Below are positions 1-5,307 of a DNA stretch of 7,274 nt, one piece after another (the first letter of the stretch is position 1; each line of letters starts with the position of its first letter). The notes below the pieces were generated by a model. The model was not told the origin of the DNA. It saw nothing but the letters and a program-made list of their open reading frames with translations, and searched no databases. Source of the stretch: an uncultured Oscillospiraceae bacterium (lineage in GTDB: Bacteria > Bacillota > Clostridia > Oscillospirales > Acutalibacteraceae); assembly GCA_900550095.1 (NCBI GenBank), contig URRG01000112.1:1-7274 (forward strand), given 5' to 3'. Both the position numbers and the translations under genes were made by a program.

Positions 1-519
1 GATGTAAACGATTATTTCACCCGGGAGGAATTCACTGTGCGAAACGCTGCCGCCACGGCGGAAGGGGCCGTAGAGATCGCCATGCGGGAATATGATAAGA
101 CCATCTGCGGCAGCCGCTGCTTGGTGACGGGCTTTGGACGGATCGGAAAAGCGCTGGCTTGGATGCTCAGGGGCCTGGGGGCTTCCGTCAGTGTCAGTGC
201 CAGAAAGCCGGCGGATCTGGCCTGGATAGAGGTATATGGCTATACACCCGTCAAATCTGACGATATATGCAGGGGGGAAAGCTATGATATTATTTTCAAT
301 ACCGTTCCTGCAATGATATTTTCTGAAAGTGTATTGGGCCGTATACAGCCCTCCGTTTTGATGATCGATTTGGCGTCCATGCCGGGCGGTATCGATTTTG
401 ATGCGGCCCGGACGAGAGGGATCCGTACGGTGCATGCTTTGTCCCTTCCGGGCAAGACGGCGCCCAGGGCAGCGGGCGAGATCATTAAGAATACTATCTA
501 TACTATGATGGAGGAGTGA
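1..519 (+). CDS. dpaA: Dipicolinate synthase subunit A (3' part; 5' end off window)
   Basis: The frame is open from the first base to TGA at 517-519, giving 172 residues. The Bacillus SpoVFA family is about 300 residues long, so roughly the first 125 are missing. With DpaB it converts the dihydrodipicolinate-pathway intermediate of lysine biosynthesis to dipicolinic acid, the calcium-chelating spore core solute, in the mother cell. Visible are a DYFTREE segment near the left edge, the TAEGAVEIAM helix, and a Rossmann NAD(P)-binding glycine motif GFGRIG (visible residues 44-49). These are followed by SVSARK, an FNTVPA strand and IDLASMPGG, all typical of SpoVFA. The C-terminal half is the nucleotide-binding domain. 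The GTG at 37 is internal, not a start, because homologous sequence continues upstream of it. It overlaps or abuts dpaB, implying translational coupling. In Bacillus the operon is under sigma-K; the promoter here is outside the window. Confidence 0.95.
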   Translation, partial: DVNDYFTREEFTVRNAAATAEGAVEIAMREYDKTICGSRCLVTGFGRIGKALAWMLRGLGASVSVSARKPADLAWIEVYGYTPVKSDDICRGESYDIIFNTVPAMIFSESVLGRIQPSVLMIDLASMPGGIDFDAARTRGIRTVHALSLPGKTAPRAAGEIIKNTIYTMMEE

Positions 520-524
520 AAGGC

Positions 525-1106
525 ATGAAGAAAACTGCAAAAGCTGCTGTCGGATATGCTCTGTGCGGTTCTTTCTGCACCTTTTCCAGAACACTGGAGC
601 AGATGGAGGCGCTGGTGCGCCTGGGATACGATGTGATTCCCTTTATGTCGGAGACCGCCTACTCCACAGATACAAGGTTTGGAAGAGCGGAGGATTTTAT
701 TCATACGATCGAAACGATCTGCGGCCATCCGGTGATCCATACGATTTCGGGAGCGGAGCCTGTAGGTCCTAAGAGAATGGTGGATCTGCTCCTGGTCGCT
801 CCCTGCACAGGGAATACGCTGGCGAAGCTCTCCTGGGGCGTTACGGACACGTCTGTGACTATGGCTGTGAAATCCGCTCTGAGGATCGGACTTCCCGTGG
901 TGCTCTGCATGGCTACCAACGACGGGCTGGGGGCTTCCGCCCAGAATTTTGGGCGGCTGATGAATACGAAGCATATGTATTTTGTCCCTCTGCAGCAAGA
1001 TGATCCGGTCCTCAAGCCCAATTCCCTGGTGGCAGATTTTGCCCGGATCCCGGAGACGGTGGAAGCGGCCCTGGAAAACCGCCAGGTAGAACCCGTTCTG
1101 TTCTGA
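525..1106 (+). CDS. dpaB: Dipicolinate synthase subunit B (flavoprotein-fold)
   Basis: This is the second subunit of dipicolinate synthase, a flavoprotein-family (FMN-binding Rossmann-like) protein that partners DpaA. From ATG 525 it has 193 residues, against about 200 for Bacillus SpoVFB. Recognisable blocks are GYALCGSFCTF (10-20), the TRFGRAEDF segment (50-58), AEPVGPKRMVD (78-87), APCTGNTLAKLS (92-103), the ATNDGLG turn (130-136) and QDDPVLKPNSLVAD (158-171), in the same order as in SpoVFB. A GTG at 516 in the same frame overlaps the dpaA stop (GTGA). I prefer ATG 525 because GGAGG at 510-514 lies only 1 nt before the GTG but 10 nt before the ATG, and because the family N-terminus aligns with MKKTAKAAVGYAL. 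Unlike in Bacillus, asd and dapG do not follow it. No convincing terminator lies after its stop, so the transcript may run into the next gene. Confidence 0.95.
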   Translation: MKKTAKAAVGYALCGSFCTFSRTLEQMEALVRLGYDVIPFMSETAYSTDTRFGRAEDFIHTIETICGHPVIHTISGAEPVGPKRMVDLLLVAPCTGNTLAKLSWGVTDTSVTMAVKSALRIGLPVVLCMATNDGLGASAQNFGRLMNTKHMYFVPLQQDDPVLKPNSLVADFARIPETVEAALENRQVEPVLF

Positions 1107-1138
1107 AAGGATATATGACCGGTTCTAAAAATTCAGGA

Positions 1139-1167
1139 TTGTATTTGCAGGTACAAAATGATATGAT
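1139..1167 (+). promoter_or_regulatory. Possible sigma-A-type promoter for the zinc-ribbon gene and sulfhydrylase
   Basis: TTGTAT at 1139-1144 and TATGAT at 1162-1167 are separated by 17 nt. The -10 box matches the consensus at 5 of 6 positions and the -35 box at 3 of 6. It sits in the AT-rich gap just after dpaB and would start RNA near 1174, directly ahead of the ribosome binding site at 1178-1184. A promoter here would separate the metabolic genes from the sporulation operon. The -35 is weak, so this is a candidate only. Confidence 0.3.
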
Positions 1168-1190
1168 AAAAAAGAATGGAAGTGAAAGCA

Positions 1191-1574
1191 ATGCTGTATT
1201 GTCCCAAATGCCGCGCCGTAGGGGAAGAAGCCTGTCCTTCCTGCGGTTCCCGGGAGCTTCGGGAGCCGCGGGAAGGGGATCCTGTGTTTCTTCTGGAGCG
1301 TACGCCCGCGGAAATGGAGGAAGCGGTTTCCCTGCTTCAAAAGGGGAAGATTCCTGTGGAAAGAGAGTCTTGCGGGGAAAAGGAGCGGCTTTATGTGCCC
1401 TTTTCATCGCTGTATGACGCATCGGAGGCTCTGAAGAAGCTTCCCGGCCGCATGTCTGCCGGAAAGCGGGCGTTCTGGAAGGCTTTTTCCCTTGTTCTTT
1501 TCCTTCTGCTGATCTGCCTTGTGGTGTGGGGGACGGACGGCCTTCTGAACTGGCTTCAATCGACATTCGCATGA
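1191..1574 (+). CDS. Small zinc-ribbon protein with C-terminal membrane anchor (DUF2007-like middle)
   Basis: The function is unknown. From ATG 1191 it is 127 residues. The N-terminus has two CxxC knuckles, CPKC (C4, C7) and CPSC (C15, C18), forming a compact zinc ribbon. Residues 32-75 (VFLLERTPAEMEEAVSLLQ, then GKIPVERES) resemble the DUF2007 'putative signal transducing protein' pattern, in which two successive short helix-strand units sense or bind something unknown; this is a by-eye resemblance. A basic stretch (about 87-97) precedes one hydrophobic segment (98-114), then a short tail, so the ribbon is probably cytoplasmic and membrane-tethered. ATG 1176 is in frame, but the GGAAGTG at 1178-1184 fits ATG 1191 with 6-nt spacing, and the CPxC motif begins immediately after it. 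The stop is 25 nt before the sulfhydrylase start, suggesting co-transcription. Confidence 0.8.
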   Translation: MLYCPKCRAVGEEACPSCGSRELREPREGDPVFLLERTPAEMEEAVSLLQKGKIPVERESCGEKERLYVPFSSLYDASEALKKLPGRMSAGKRAFWKAFSLVLFLLLICLVVWGTDGLLNWLQSTFA

Positions 1575-1585
1575 ATCCTGAAAAA

Positions 1586-1591
1586 AAGGAG
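1586..1591 (+). promoter_or_regulatory. Ribosome binding site of the sulfhydrylase gene
   Basis: AAGGAG lies 8 nt before ATG 1600, fixing that start. The 25-nt gap from the preceding stop leaves no room for a SAM riboswitch or T-box, so any methionine or cysteine control would have to act further upstream. Confidence 0.7.
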
Positions 1592-1599
1592 CTAAGAAA

Positions 1600-2871
1600 A
1601 TGAGTTATCGCATCGACACTAACTGTATTCATGCGGGCTATACTCCTGGAAACGGAGATCCCCGGGTGGTGCCCATTGTGCAGAGCACTACGTATACCTA
1701 TGACAGTTCCGAGGCTATGGGCGACCTTTTCGACCTGAAGGCGGAAGGTTTTTTCTATACGCGCCTTGGCAATCCCACACTGGACGCCGTTGAAAAGAAG
1801 ATCGCCGCTCTGGAGGGCGGCGTGGGAGCTATGCTCACCTCTTCCGGTCAGGCGGCTTCTCTGATTTCCGTTTTGAATATTTGCCATTCGGGAGATCATG
1901 TGGTGGCGTCCAACGCTATTTACGGCGGCACTTTCAACCTGATCTACAAGACCATGCGGGAAATGGGCATCGATTCCACCTTTGTGGCTCCCGGCTGCAG
2001 CAGGGAAGAGCTGGAAGCGGCCTTCAGGCCCAATACGAAATGCGTCTTTGCCGAGACTCTTTCCAATCCCTCTCTGGTGGTGACGGATTTGGAGCTCTTT
2101 GCAGAAGAGGCCCATGCCCACGGCGTGCCTCTTATCGTGGACAATACCTTCCCCACCCCTGTCAACTGCCGTCCCTTCGCCTTTGGGGCCGATATCGTGA
2201 CGCATTCCACCACTAAATATATGGACGGCCACGCCGTTCAGGTGGGCGGCGTCATTGTGGACAGCGGAAACTTTGATTGGAAAAACGGCAAATATCCTAT
2301 GCTCACAGAGCCGGATGAATCCTATCACGGCATCGTATACACCGAGCAGTTCGGCAAAGCTGCCTATATTACCAAGGCCCGCACCCATCTCATGCGGGAT
2401 CTCGGGGCTCAGGCGGCGCCGCAAAACGCATTCCTGCTGAATCTGGGGCTTGAGACTTTGGCCCTGCGTATGGAGCGGCACTGCAAAAACGCCCAGGCCG
2501 TGGCGGAATATTTGGAGAAAAATGACAAGGTTGCATGGGTGAATTATCCGGGACTTGCCAGCAGCCCTTACCATGAGCTGGCGAAGAAATATATGCCGAA
2601 CGGCACCTGCGGCGTGATTTCCTTTGGCATAAAGGGCGGCCGGGATGCAGCTGTTCGGTTTATGGATCATCTGAAAATGGCCTCTGTTGTGACGCATGTG
2701 GCGGATCTGCGCACCTGTGTGCTTCATCCCGCCAGCACTACCCATCGCCAGCTGACGGACGAGCAGCTGAAGGAAGCCGGTATCGGGGCGGATCTGATCC
2801 GTCTTTCCGTGGGCATTGAGAATATAGCGGATATTCTGGAGGATCTCGCCCAGGCGTTGGAGCGGGCCTGA
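1600..2871 (+). CDS. metY: O-acetylhomoserine sulfhydrylase / aminocarboxypropyltransferase (PLP enzyme)
   Basis: This cytosolic enzyme makes homocysteine (or, with O-acetylserine, cysteine) from the acetylated amino acid and sulfide, in direct-sulfhydrylation methionine synthesis. It has 423 residues, the usual length for the family. It shows the whole Cys/Met-metabolism PLP signature. YTRLGNPT (53-60) holds the Tyr and Arg that contact the cofactor phosphate of the partner subunit. SSGQAA (81-86) is the phosphate-binding turn, and Y108 in AIYGGT stacks on the PLP ring. D181 in VDNTF pairs with the pyridine nitrogen. K206 in HSTTKYMDGH is the Schiff-base lysine. The C-terminal domain has LRTCVLHPASTTHRQL and IRLSVGIENIADI, typical of this family. 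The closest alternatives, cystathionine gamma-synthase, gamma-lyase and methionine gamma-lyase, are about 380-400 residues; the length and the insert around 225-255 favour MetY. The exact acyl donor cannot be read from sequence. Confidence 0.93.
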   Translation: MSYRIDTNCIHAGYTPGNGDPRVVPIVQSTTYTYDSSEAMGDLFDLKAEGFFYTRLGNPTLDAVEKKIAALEGGVGAMLTSSGQAASLISVLNICHSGDHVVASNAIYGGTFNLIYKTMREMGIDSTFVAPGCSREELEAAFRPNTKCVFAETLSNPSLVVTDLELFAEEAHAHGVPLIVDNTFPTPVNCRPFAFGADIVTHSTTKYMDGHAVQVGGVIVDSGNFDWKNGKYPMLTEPDESYHGIVYTEQFGKAAYITKARTHLMRDLGAQAAPQNAFLLNLGLETLALRMERHCKNAQAVAEYLEKNDKVAWVNYPGLASSPYHELAKKYMPNGTCGVISFGIKGGRDAAVRFMDHLKMASVVTHVADLRTCVLHPASTTHRQLTDEQLKEAGIGADLIRLSVGIENIADILEDLAQALERA

Positions 2872-2917
2872 GCGGGAGCTCCCAAAAAATAAGGGCCTTT
2901 AGAAAAAGCCGTCTACT

Positions 2918-2949
2918 GTACAGGCTGCGGGAATTTCCGCAGCCTGTAC
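2918..2949 (+). repeat. Perfect 13-bp inverted repeat (hairpin) after metY, no T-tract
   Basis: GTACAGGCTGCGG (2918-2930) and CCGCAGCCTGTAC (2937-2949) are perfect complements around the 6-nt loop GAATTT. A G-U pair can close the loop to 4 nt. The following bases on the + strand (GCATATGGTATGG) contain no T-run. On the minus strand a T5 occurs only about 10 nt after the stem. It is therefore not a textbook intrinsic terminator, though it may stall polymerase or protect the 3' end of the metY message. It is the main landmark of the 248-bp gap 2872-3119. Confidence 0.75.
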
Positions 2950-3119
2950 GCATATGGTATGGTTCCTGAAGGCGGCCCTTGGGGAATCGGACAGATCCTC
3001 TCCGTCTTATCAGACTCCTTTTTCCCAACGCAAGTTTCCGGGTGCTGGGGCTGCGCGGGGACGGGGAGAAAAGCCGGCCCCGGTGGATTTCTATGTGGAA
3101 TTTTAAGGAGTACGAATCT

Positions 3120-3458
3120 ATGGAGTATGCGATTTTGTGCAATCCTGGGCATAACCGGGTGTATTTTGAAACGTCCCTGCAGCTGGCACAAGCGGAATTC
3201 CTGCTGGCTGCCCGGCGCTTTTCTGTTGTATGCGGCGGGGCGGGACTGGAAACGATCTGCGGTGTGCCCTATTTTATCTTTCAGACGGAAGGAGAGCTTT
3301 CCTCCGGGGATATCCGGAAGCTTTCGGCGCTCTCCTTTGTATACGCTTTGTTTTCCCTGAAACGGGAGGGAAGAGAGGTCCTTTTGCGGCCCATCCTGAG
3401 GACGGATGAGCGCTTTGTGGATGAGAGCATCGGAACTATCCTCAAATATACGGGGTAG
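3120..3458 (+). CDS. N-terminal part of the interrupted methyltransferase
   Basis: This 112-residue stretch starts MEYAILCNPGHNRVYFETS and ends at TAG after GTILKYTG. The start is ATG 3120, supported by AAGGAG at 3105-3110. A TTG at 2979 in the same frame would add 47 residues, but they are Arg-, Pro- and Gly-rich, resemble no domain and have no convincing ribosome binding site. The fragment corresponds to the non-catalytic N-terminal half seen in TRM11-like bacterial proteins, which probably helps bind RNA. It contains QLAQAEFLLAAR (a helix), a short cysteine-glycine strand turn, and a final strand RPILRTDERFVDESIG. On its own it carries no methyltransferase motif and is unlikely to be catalytic. 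Confidence 0.6.
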   Translation: MEYAILCNPGHNRVYFETSLQLAQAEFLLAARRFSVVCGGAGLETICGVPYFIFQTEGELSSGDIRKLSALSFVYALFSLKREGREVLLRPILRTDERFVDESIGTILKYTG

Positions 3459-3479
3459 ACCAATGAGCTCTTTACCAGG

Positions 3480-4163
3480 ATGATGATCCACATAGCGCAG
3501 CTTTCTCAGGAAACGGGAGAAGAAGACGGGCTGCGGCTTTTGGATCCTGTGGCGGGCAAAGGGACGACCCTCTATGAAGGTCTGATCCGGGGTTTCGACG
3601 TATACGGCGTTGAAGTCGGGGAAAAGGTCACGGCGGAAGCTTACCATTATCTGAAGCGTTTCTTGGAGACGGCCCGGTATAAGTTTACCTTCAAAACGGT
3701 GCGGATATCGGGAGAAAATAAATCCTTCTCCGCAGCGAGACATACCTTCCTAATCGCCAAAAGCAAAGAGGACGCGAAAAACGGCAATCAGAAAACAGCG
3801 GAATTTATTGCGGGAAATTCCATGCATGCCCAGTTGTTTTTCAAAAAAAATTTTTTTCATATGATCGTGGGAGATCTTCCCTATGGAGTCCAGCACGGCA
3901 ATGTGACGGCGGAAAAGCGTTCGTCCCTCACCCGCAATCCCAGTGAACTGCTGGAAGCCTGCCTTCCCGCGTGGAAGCAGGTGCTGAAACCGGGAGGAGC
4001 CGTAGTTTTGGCATGGAACAGCAATGTGCTTCCGCGGGAAAAAATGACGGCGATTTTTGAAAGGCACGGCTTTCGGGTTCTGCAGGAAGGGCCGTATCTG
4101 GAATTTGCACACAGGGTGGATCAGTCTATCCGGAGGGATATTCTGGCGGCTGTAAAGCCGTGA
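3480..4163 (+). CDS. C-terminal SAM-dependent methyltransferase domain of the interrupted gene
   Basis: From ATG 3480 this is 227 residues; the open frame begins at 3459 right after the TAG. Motif I is LDPVAGKGTT (21-30), with the acidic ribose-binding residue at E45 in VYGVE. The catalytic motif IV is DLPYG (132-136), the D-P/L-P-Y form of N-methylating RNA enzymes. LKPGGAVVLAWN (169-180) is the motif VI strand region. The fold and motifs match the UPF0020/TRM11 group that methylates guanosine N2 in RNA; the target is not determinable. Neither ATG 3480 nor 3483 has a recognisable ribosome binding site (the preceding bases are CTCTTTACCAGG), so separate translation would be weak unless coupled to termination at 3456-3458. 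A striking A8T7 tract (3843-3857) encodes FFKKNFF without breaking the frame. Confidence 0.65.
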   Translation: MMIHIAQLSQETGEEDGLRLLDPVAGKGTTLYEGLIRGFDVYGVEVGEKVTAEAYHYLKRFLETARYKFTFKTVRISGENKSFSAARHTFLIAKSKEDAKNGNQKTAEFIAGNSMHAQLFFKKNFFHMIVGDLPYGVQHGNVTAEKRSSLTRNPSELLEACLPAWKQVLKPGGAVVLAWNSNVLPREKMTAIFERHGFRVLQEGPYLEFAHRVDQSIRRDILAAVKP

Positions 4164-4205
4164 AACTGCGGCATGCAAAGGGGCGGTGAGAAAGCCGCCT
4201 GCTGC

Positions 4206-4223
4206 GGCCGGACCCGGCCTTTA
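4206..4223 (+). repeat. Short GC-rich stem-loop followed by TTTAT
   Basis: GGCCG (4206-4210), loop GACC and CGGCC (4215-4219) form a compact stem followed by TTTAT. Just upstream, GGCGGT and GCCGCC can form a second small stem. It may be a weak terminator or 3'-end structure of the methyltransferase message, ahead of the stronger one at 4267. The T-tract is short, so it is a minor call. Confidence 0.35.
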
Positions 4224-4266
4224 TAACCGGTTTGTTTGATGTTTAAAAATAGAATAATAGGAACAG

Positions 4267-4296
4267 CGCTCCCCGGTAAAATGGGGGGCGTTTTTT
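4267..4296 (+). terminator. Rho-independent terminator after the methyltransferase gene
   Basis: CGCTCCCC (4267-4274) pairs with GGGGGGCG (4283-4290) through 8 pairs with one T-G wobble, around the loop GGTAAAAT. T6 at 4291-4296 follows. This is a standard intrinsic terminator for + strand transcripts coming from the methyltransferase gene about 100 nt upstream, and it insulates sigG. Confidence 0.85.
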
Positions 4297-4299
4297 GTA

Positions 4300-4389
4300 T
4301 CGGAAAATTTTCGCAGGAGCGTGTTTTTCCGAAAACGTACAGCGTCCGCTGTCGGGAGAACCTGCAGCGGACGCTGGAAATGGATTTCC
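4300..4389. repeat. Three consecutive inverted repeats between terminator and sigG promoter
   Basis: First, TCGGAAAA (4300-4307) pairs with TTTTCCGA (4325-4332) and encloses a small CGC-AGGA-GCG stem. Second, CAGCGTCCGCTG (4340-4351) is a perfect 12-bp complement of CAGCGGACGCTG (4365-4376), with a 13-nt loop. Third, GGAAAT and ATTTCC (4376-4389) form a short palindrome with a 2-nt centre. None is followed by a T-tract on either strand, so they are not terminators. They lie upstream of the predicted sigG transcription start and so would not be part of that message. Together with the flanking terminator and promoter they account for most of the 328-bp gene-free stretch 4164-4491. Confidence 0.7.
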
Positions 4390-4426
4390 AAGAACAGCGG
4401 AGAAGGATATAAAAACAATAGTTCAC

Positions 4427-4457
4427 TGAATGTTCCCTTCATCCTTTGGCAATACTG
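4427..4457 (+). promoter_or_regulatory. Forespore (sigma-F/sigma-G) promoter of sigG
   Basis: TGAATG (4427-4432) matches the sigma-G -35 consensus TGHATA at 5 of 6 positions. GGCAATACTG (4448-4457) matches the sigma-F extended -10 GGNRANANTW at 9 of 10. The spacer is 15 nt, the usual distance for forespore sigma factors. Transcription would start near 4465, about 27 nt before the GTG. In Bacillus subtilis sigG is first read by sigma-F and then by sigma-G itself, so this site fits both activation and autoregulation. The consensus sequences are from memory. Confidence 0.65.
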
Positions 4458-4470
4458 AAATCGATAACCG

Positions 4471-4485
4471 AAGGAGAAAGAAGGG
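4471..4485 (+). promoter_or_regulatory. Ribosome binding site region deciding the GTG start of sigG
   Basis: AAGGAG (4471-4476) and GAAGGG (4480-4485) lie 15 and 6 nt before GTG 4492. The second has proper spacing. A TAA in the sigG frame at 4465-4467 and the absence of any other ATG, GTG or TTG between it and 4492 make GTG 4492 the only possible start that keeps the conserved N-terminus. The weak start codon and doubled purine tract may limit translation. Confidence 0.6.
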
Positions 4486-4491
4486 TGCGCT

Positions 4492-5271
4492 GTGTATAAC
4501 AAGGTGGAAATCTGCGGAGTGAACACATCGAAGCTCAAGGTGCTGACCGAAGCCGAAAAAAGGGAACTTCTGCTGAAAATACGCAACGGTACGGAGGCGG
4601 AAAAGAAAAAAGCGCGTGAAGAAATGATCAACGGCAACTTGAAGCTGGTGCTCAGCGTCATCCAGCGTTTTACCAACAGGGGAGAAAATCTGGACGATCT
4701 GTTTCAGGTGGGGTGCATCGGCCTCATGAAGGCAGTGGATAATTTCAATCCGGATTTGATGGTCCGCTTTTCCACATACGGCGTCCCTATGATTATTGGG
4801 GAGATCCGCCGGTACCTGCGGGACAACAACAGCGTTCGCGTCAGCCGCTCCCTGCGGGACACTGCTTATAAGGCTATGCAGGTGAAAGAACGGCTCACAA
4901 ATGAAAATCATCAGGAGCCTACGGTAGAACAGATCGCCAAAGAACTGGATATTTCCAGAGAAGAGGTGGTCATGGCGCTGGAATCCATTGTGGAGCCGGT
5001 TTCCCTTTATGAACCCGTGTTCAACGACGGAGGAGACACTATTTATGTGATGGATCAGGTGGGGGACAATAACGACGATCAGAACTGGCTGGAAGAAATC
5101 GCTTTGAAGCAGGCCATAAACGATTTGAGCGACAGAGAGAAAAAGATCCTCACAATGCGGTTTTTCCAGGGGAAGACTCAAATGGAAGTGGCCTCTGAAA
5201 TCCATATCAGCCAGGCGCAGGTTTCCCGGCTGGAAAAAGGTGCGCTGAACCGCATCAAGGGGCAGCTGTAG
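4492..5271 (+). CDS. sigG: RNA polymerase sporulation sigma factor SigG (late forespore)
   Basis: This 259-residue protein is collinear with Bacillus subtilis sigma-G (260). It directs RNA polymerase to late forespore genes (SASPs, germination receptors, spoVA and others) after engulfment. The N-terminus YNKVEICGVNTSKL is diagnostic of SigG. Region 2 spans about 46-115, with LVLSVIQRF, DDLFQVGCIGLMKAVDNF (68-85) and the -10-recognising FSTYGVPMIIGEIRRYLRDN. Region 3 is about 117-190, and region 4.2 is a helix-turn-helix at 228-251 (KTQMEVASEIHISQAQVSRL). N47 corresponds, by my alignment, to N45 of B. subtilis SigG, reported to reduce binding by the anti-sigma factor SpoIIAB. It stands alone behind its own promoter and terminator; no spoIIGA-sigE precedes it, unlike the usual Bacillus and Clostridium order. 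It ends at TAG. Confidence 0.97.
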   Translation: MYNKVEICGVNTSKLKVLTEAEKRELLLKIRNGTEAEKKKAREEMINGNLKLVLSVIQRFTNRGENLDDLFQVGCIGLMKAVDNFNPDLMVRFSTYGVPMIIGEIRRYLRDNNSVRVSRSLRDTAYKAMQVKERLTNENHQEPTVEQIAKELDISREEVVMALESIVEPVSLYEPVFNDGGDTIYVMDQVGDNNDDQNWLEEIALKQAINDLSDREKKILTMRFFQGKTQMEVASEIHISQAQVSRLEKGALNRIKGQL

Positions 5272-5307
5272 AACAGGATTCAGAAAAAGGCGCGGCTTTC
5301 TTGCAGG

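Larger units (their letters stand above)
3120..4163 (+). pseudogene. TRM11-like RNA methyltransferase gene interrupted by one in-frame TAG
   Basis: Two open stretches, 3120-3458 and 3459-4163, lie in the same frame, separated only by TAG 3456-3458. Read through, they give a 347-codon product with a 112-residue N-terminal domain, a linker running YTG-stop-TNELFTRMM, and a SAM-dependent methyltransferase domain. In my recollection TRM11-family proteins continue through this junction with a basic residue, so AAG to TAG (Lys to stop) is a likely single-base change; that is inference. A single start with a good ribosome binding site (AAGGAG 3105-3110, 9 nt before ATG 3120) serves the whole, and a terminator follows at 4267-4296. 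No frameshift or other stop is present, so the lesion is recent, a sequencing error, or tolerated by readthrough or reinitiation. TAG is an ordinary stop for sigG and for the LplB-like gene in this window, which argues against wholesale recoding. Confidence 0.7.

Noticed and set aside
1118..1128. ACCGGTTCTAA shared with 5348-5358
   Set aside because: An 11-base match between two distant gaps without flanking similarity or context is most likely chance.
1575..1599. SAM riboswitch or T-box controlling metY
   Set aside because: The gap to the preceding gene is 25 nt and holds only the ribosome binding site. No S-box or T-box hallmarks are seen in the upstream gap 1107-1190 either.
1012..2745. 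A very long (577-codon) open frame on the minus strand opposite metY and its neighbours
   Set aside because: It is antisense to three well-recognised + strand genes, has a His-, Arg-, Gly- and Pro-rich composition without domains, and reflects third-position G/C bias of the real genes.
2979..3119. TTG start giving a longer N-terminus for the methyltransferase
   Set aside because: The added residues look non-coding and lack a ribosome binding site, while ATG 3120 has AAGGAG at proper spacing.
3456..3458. Pyrrolysine or genome-wide TAG recoding
   Set aside because: TAG ends sigG at its expected length and ends the LplB-like gene right at the next ribosome binding site, so TAG is a normal stop here. 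No pyl genes or PYLIS-like context is visible.
2913..3743. A 276-codon minus-strand open frame opposite the methyltransferase
   Set aside because: It lies across the + strand gene whose motifs are clear, and its own product looks like antisense translation.
4230..4262. Promoter in the AT-rich stretch before the 4267 terminator, for a tiny RNA
   Set aside because: TTG-like and TA-rich boxes occur, but none has 16-18 nt spacing; not supportable.
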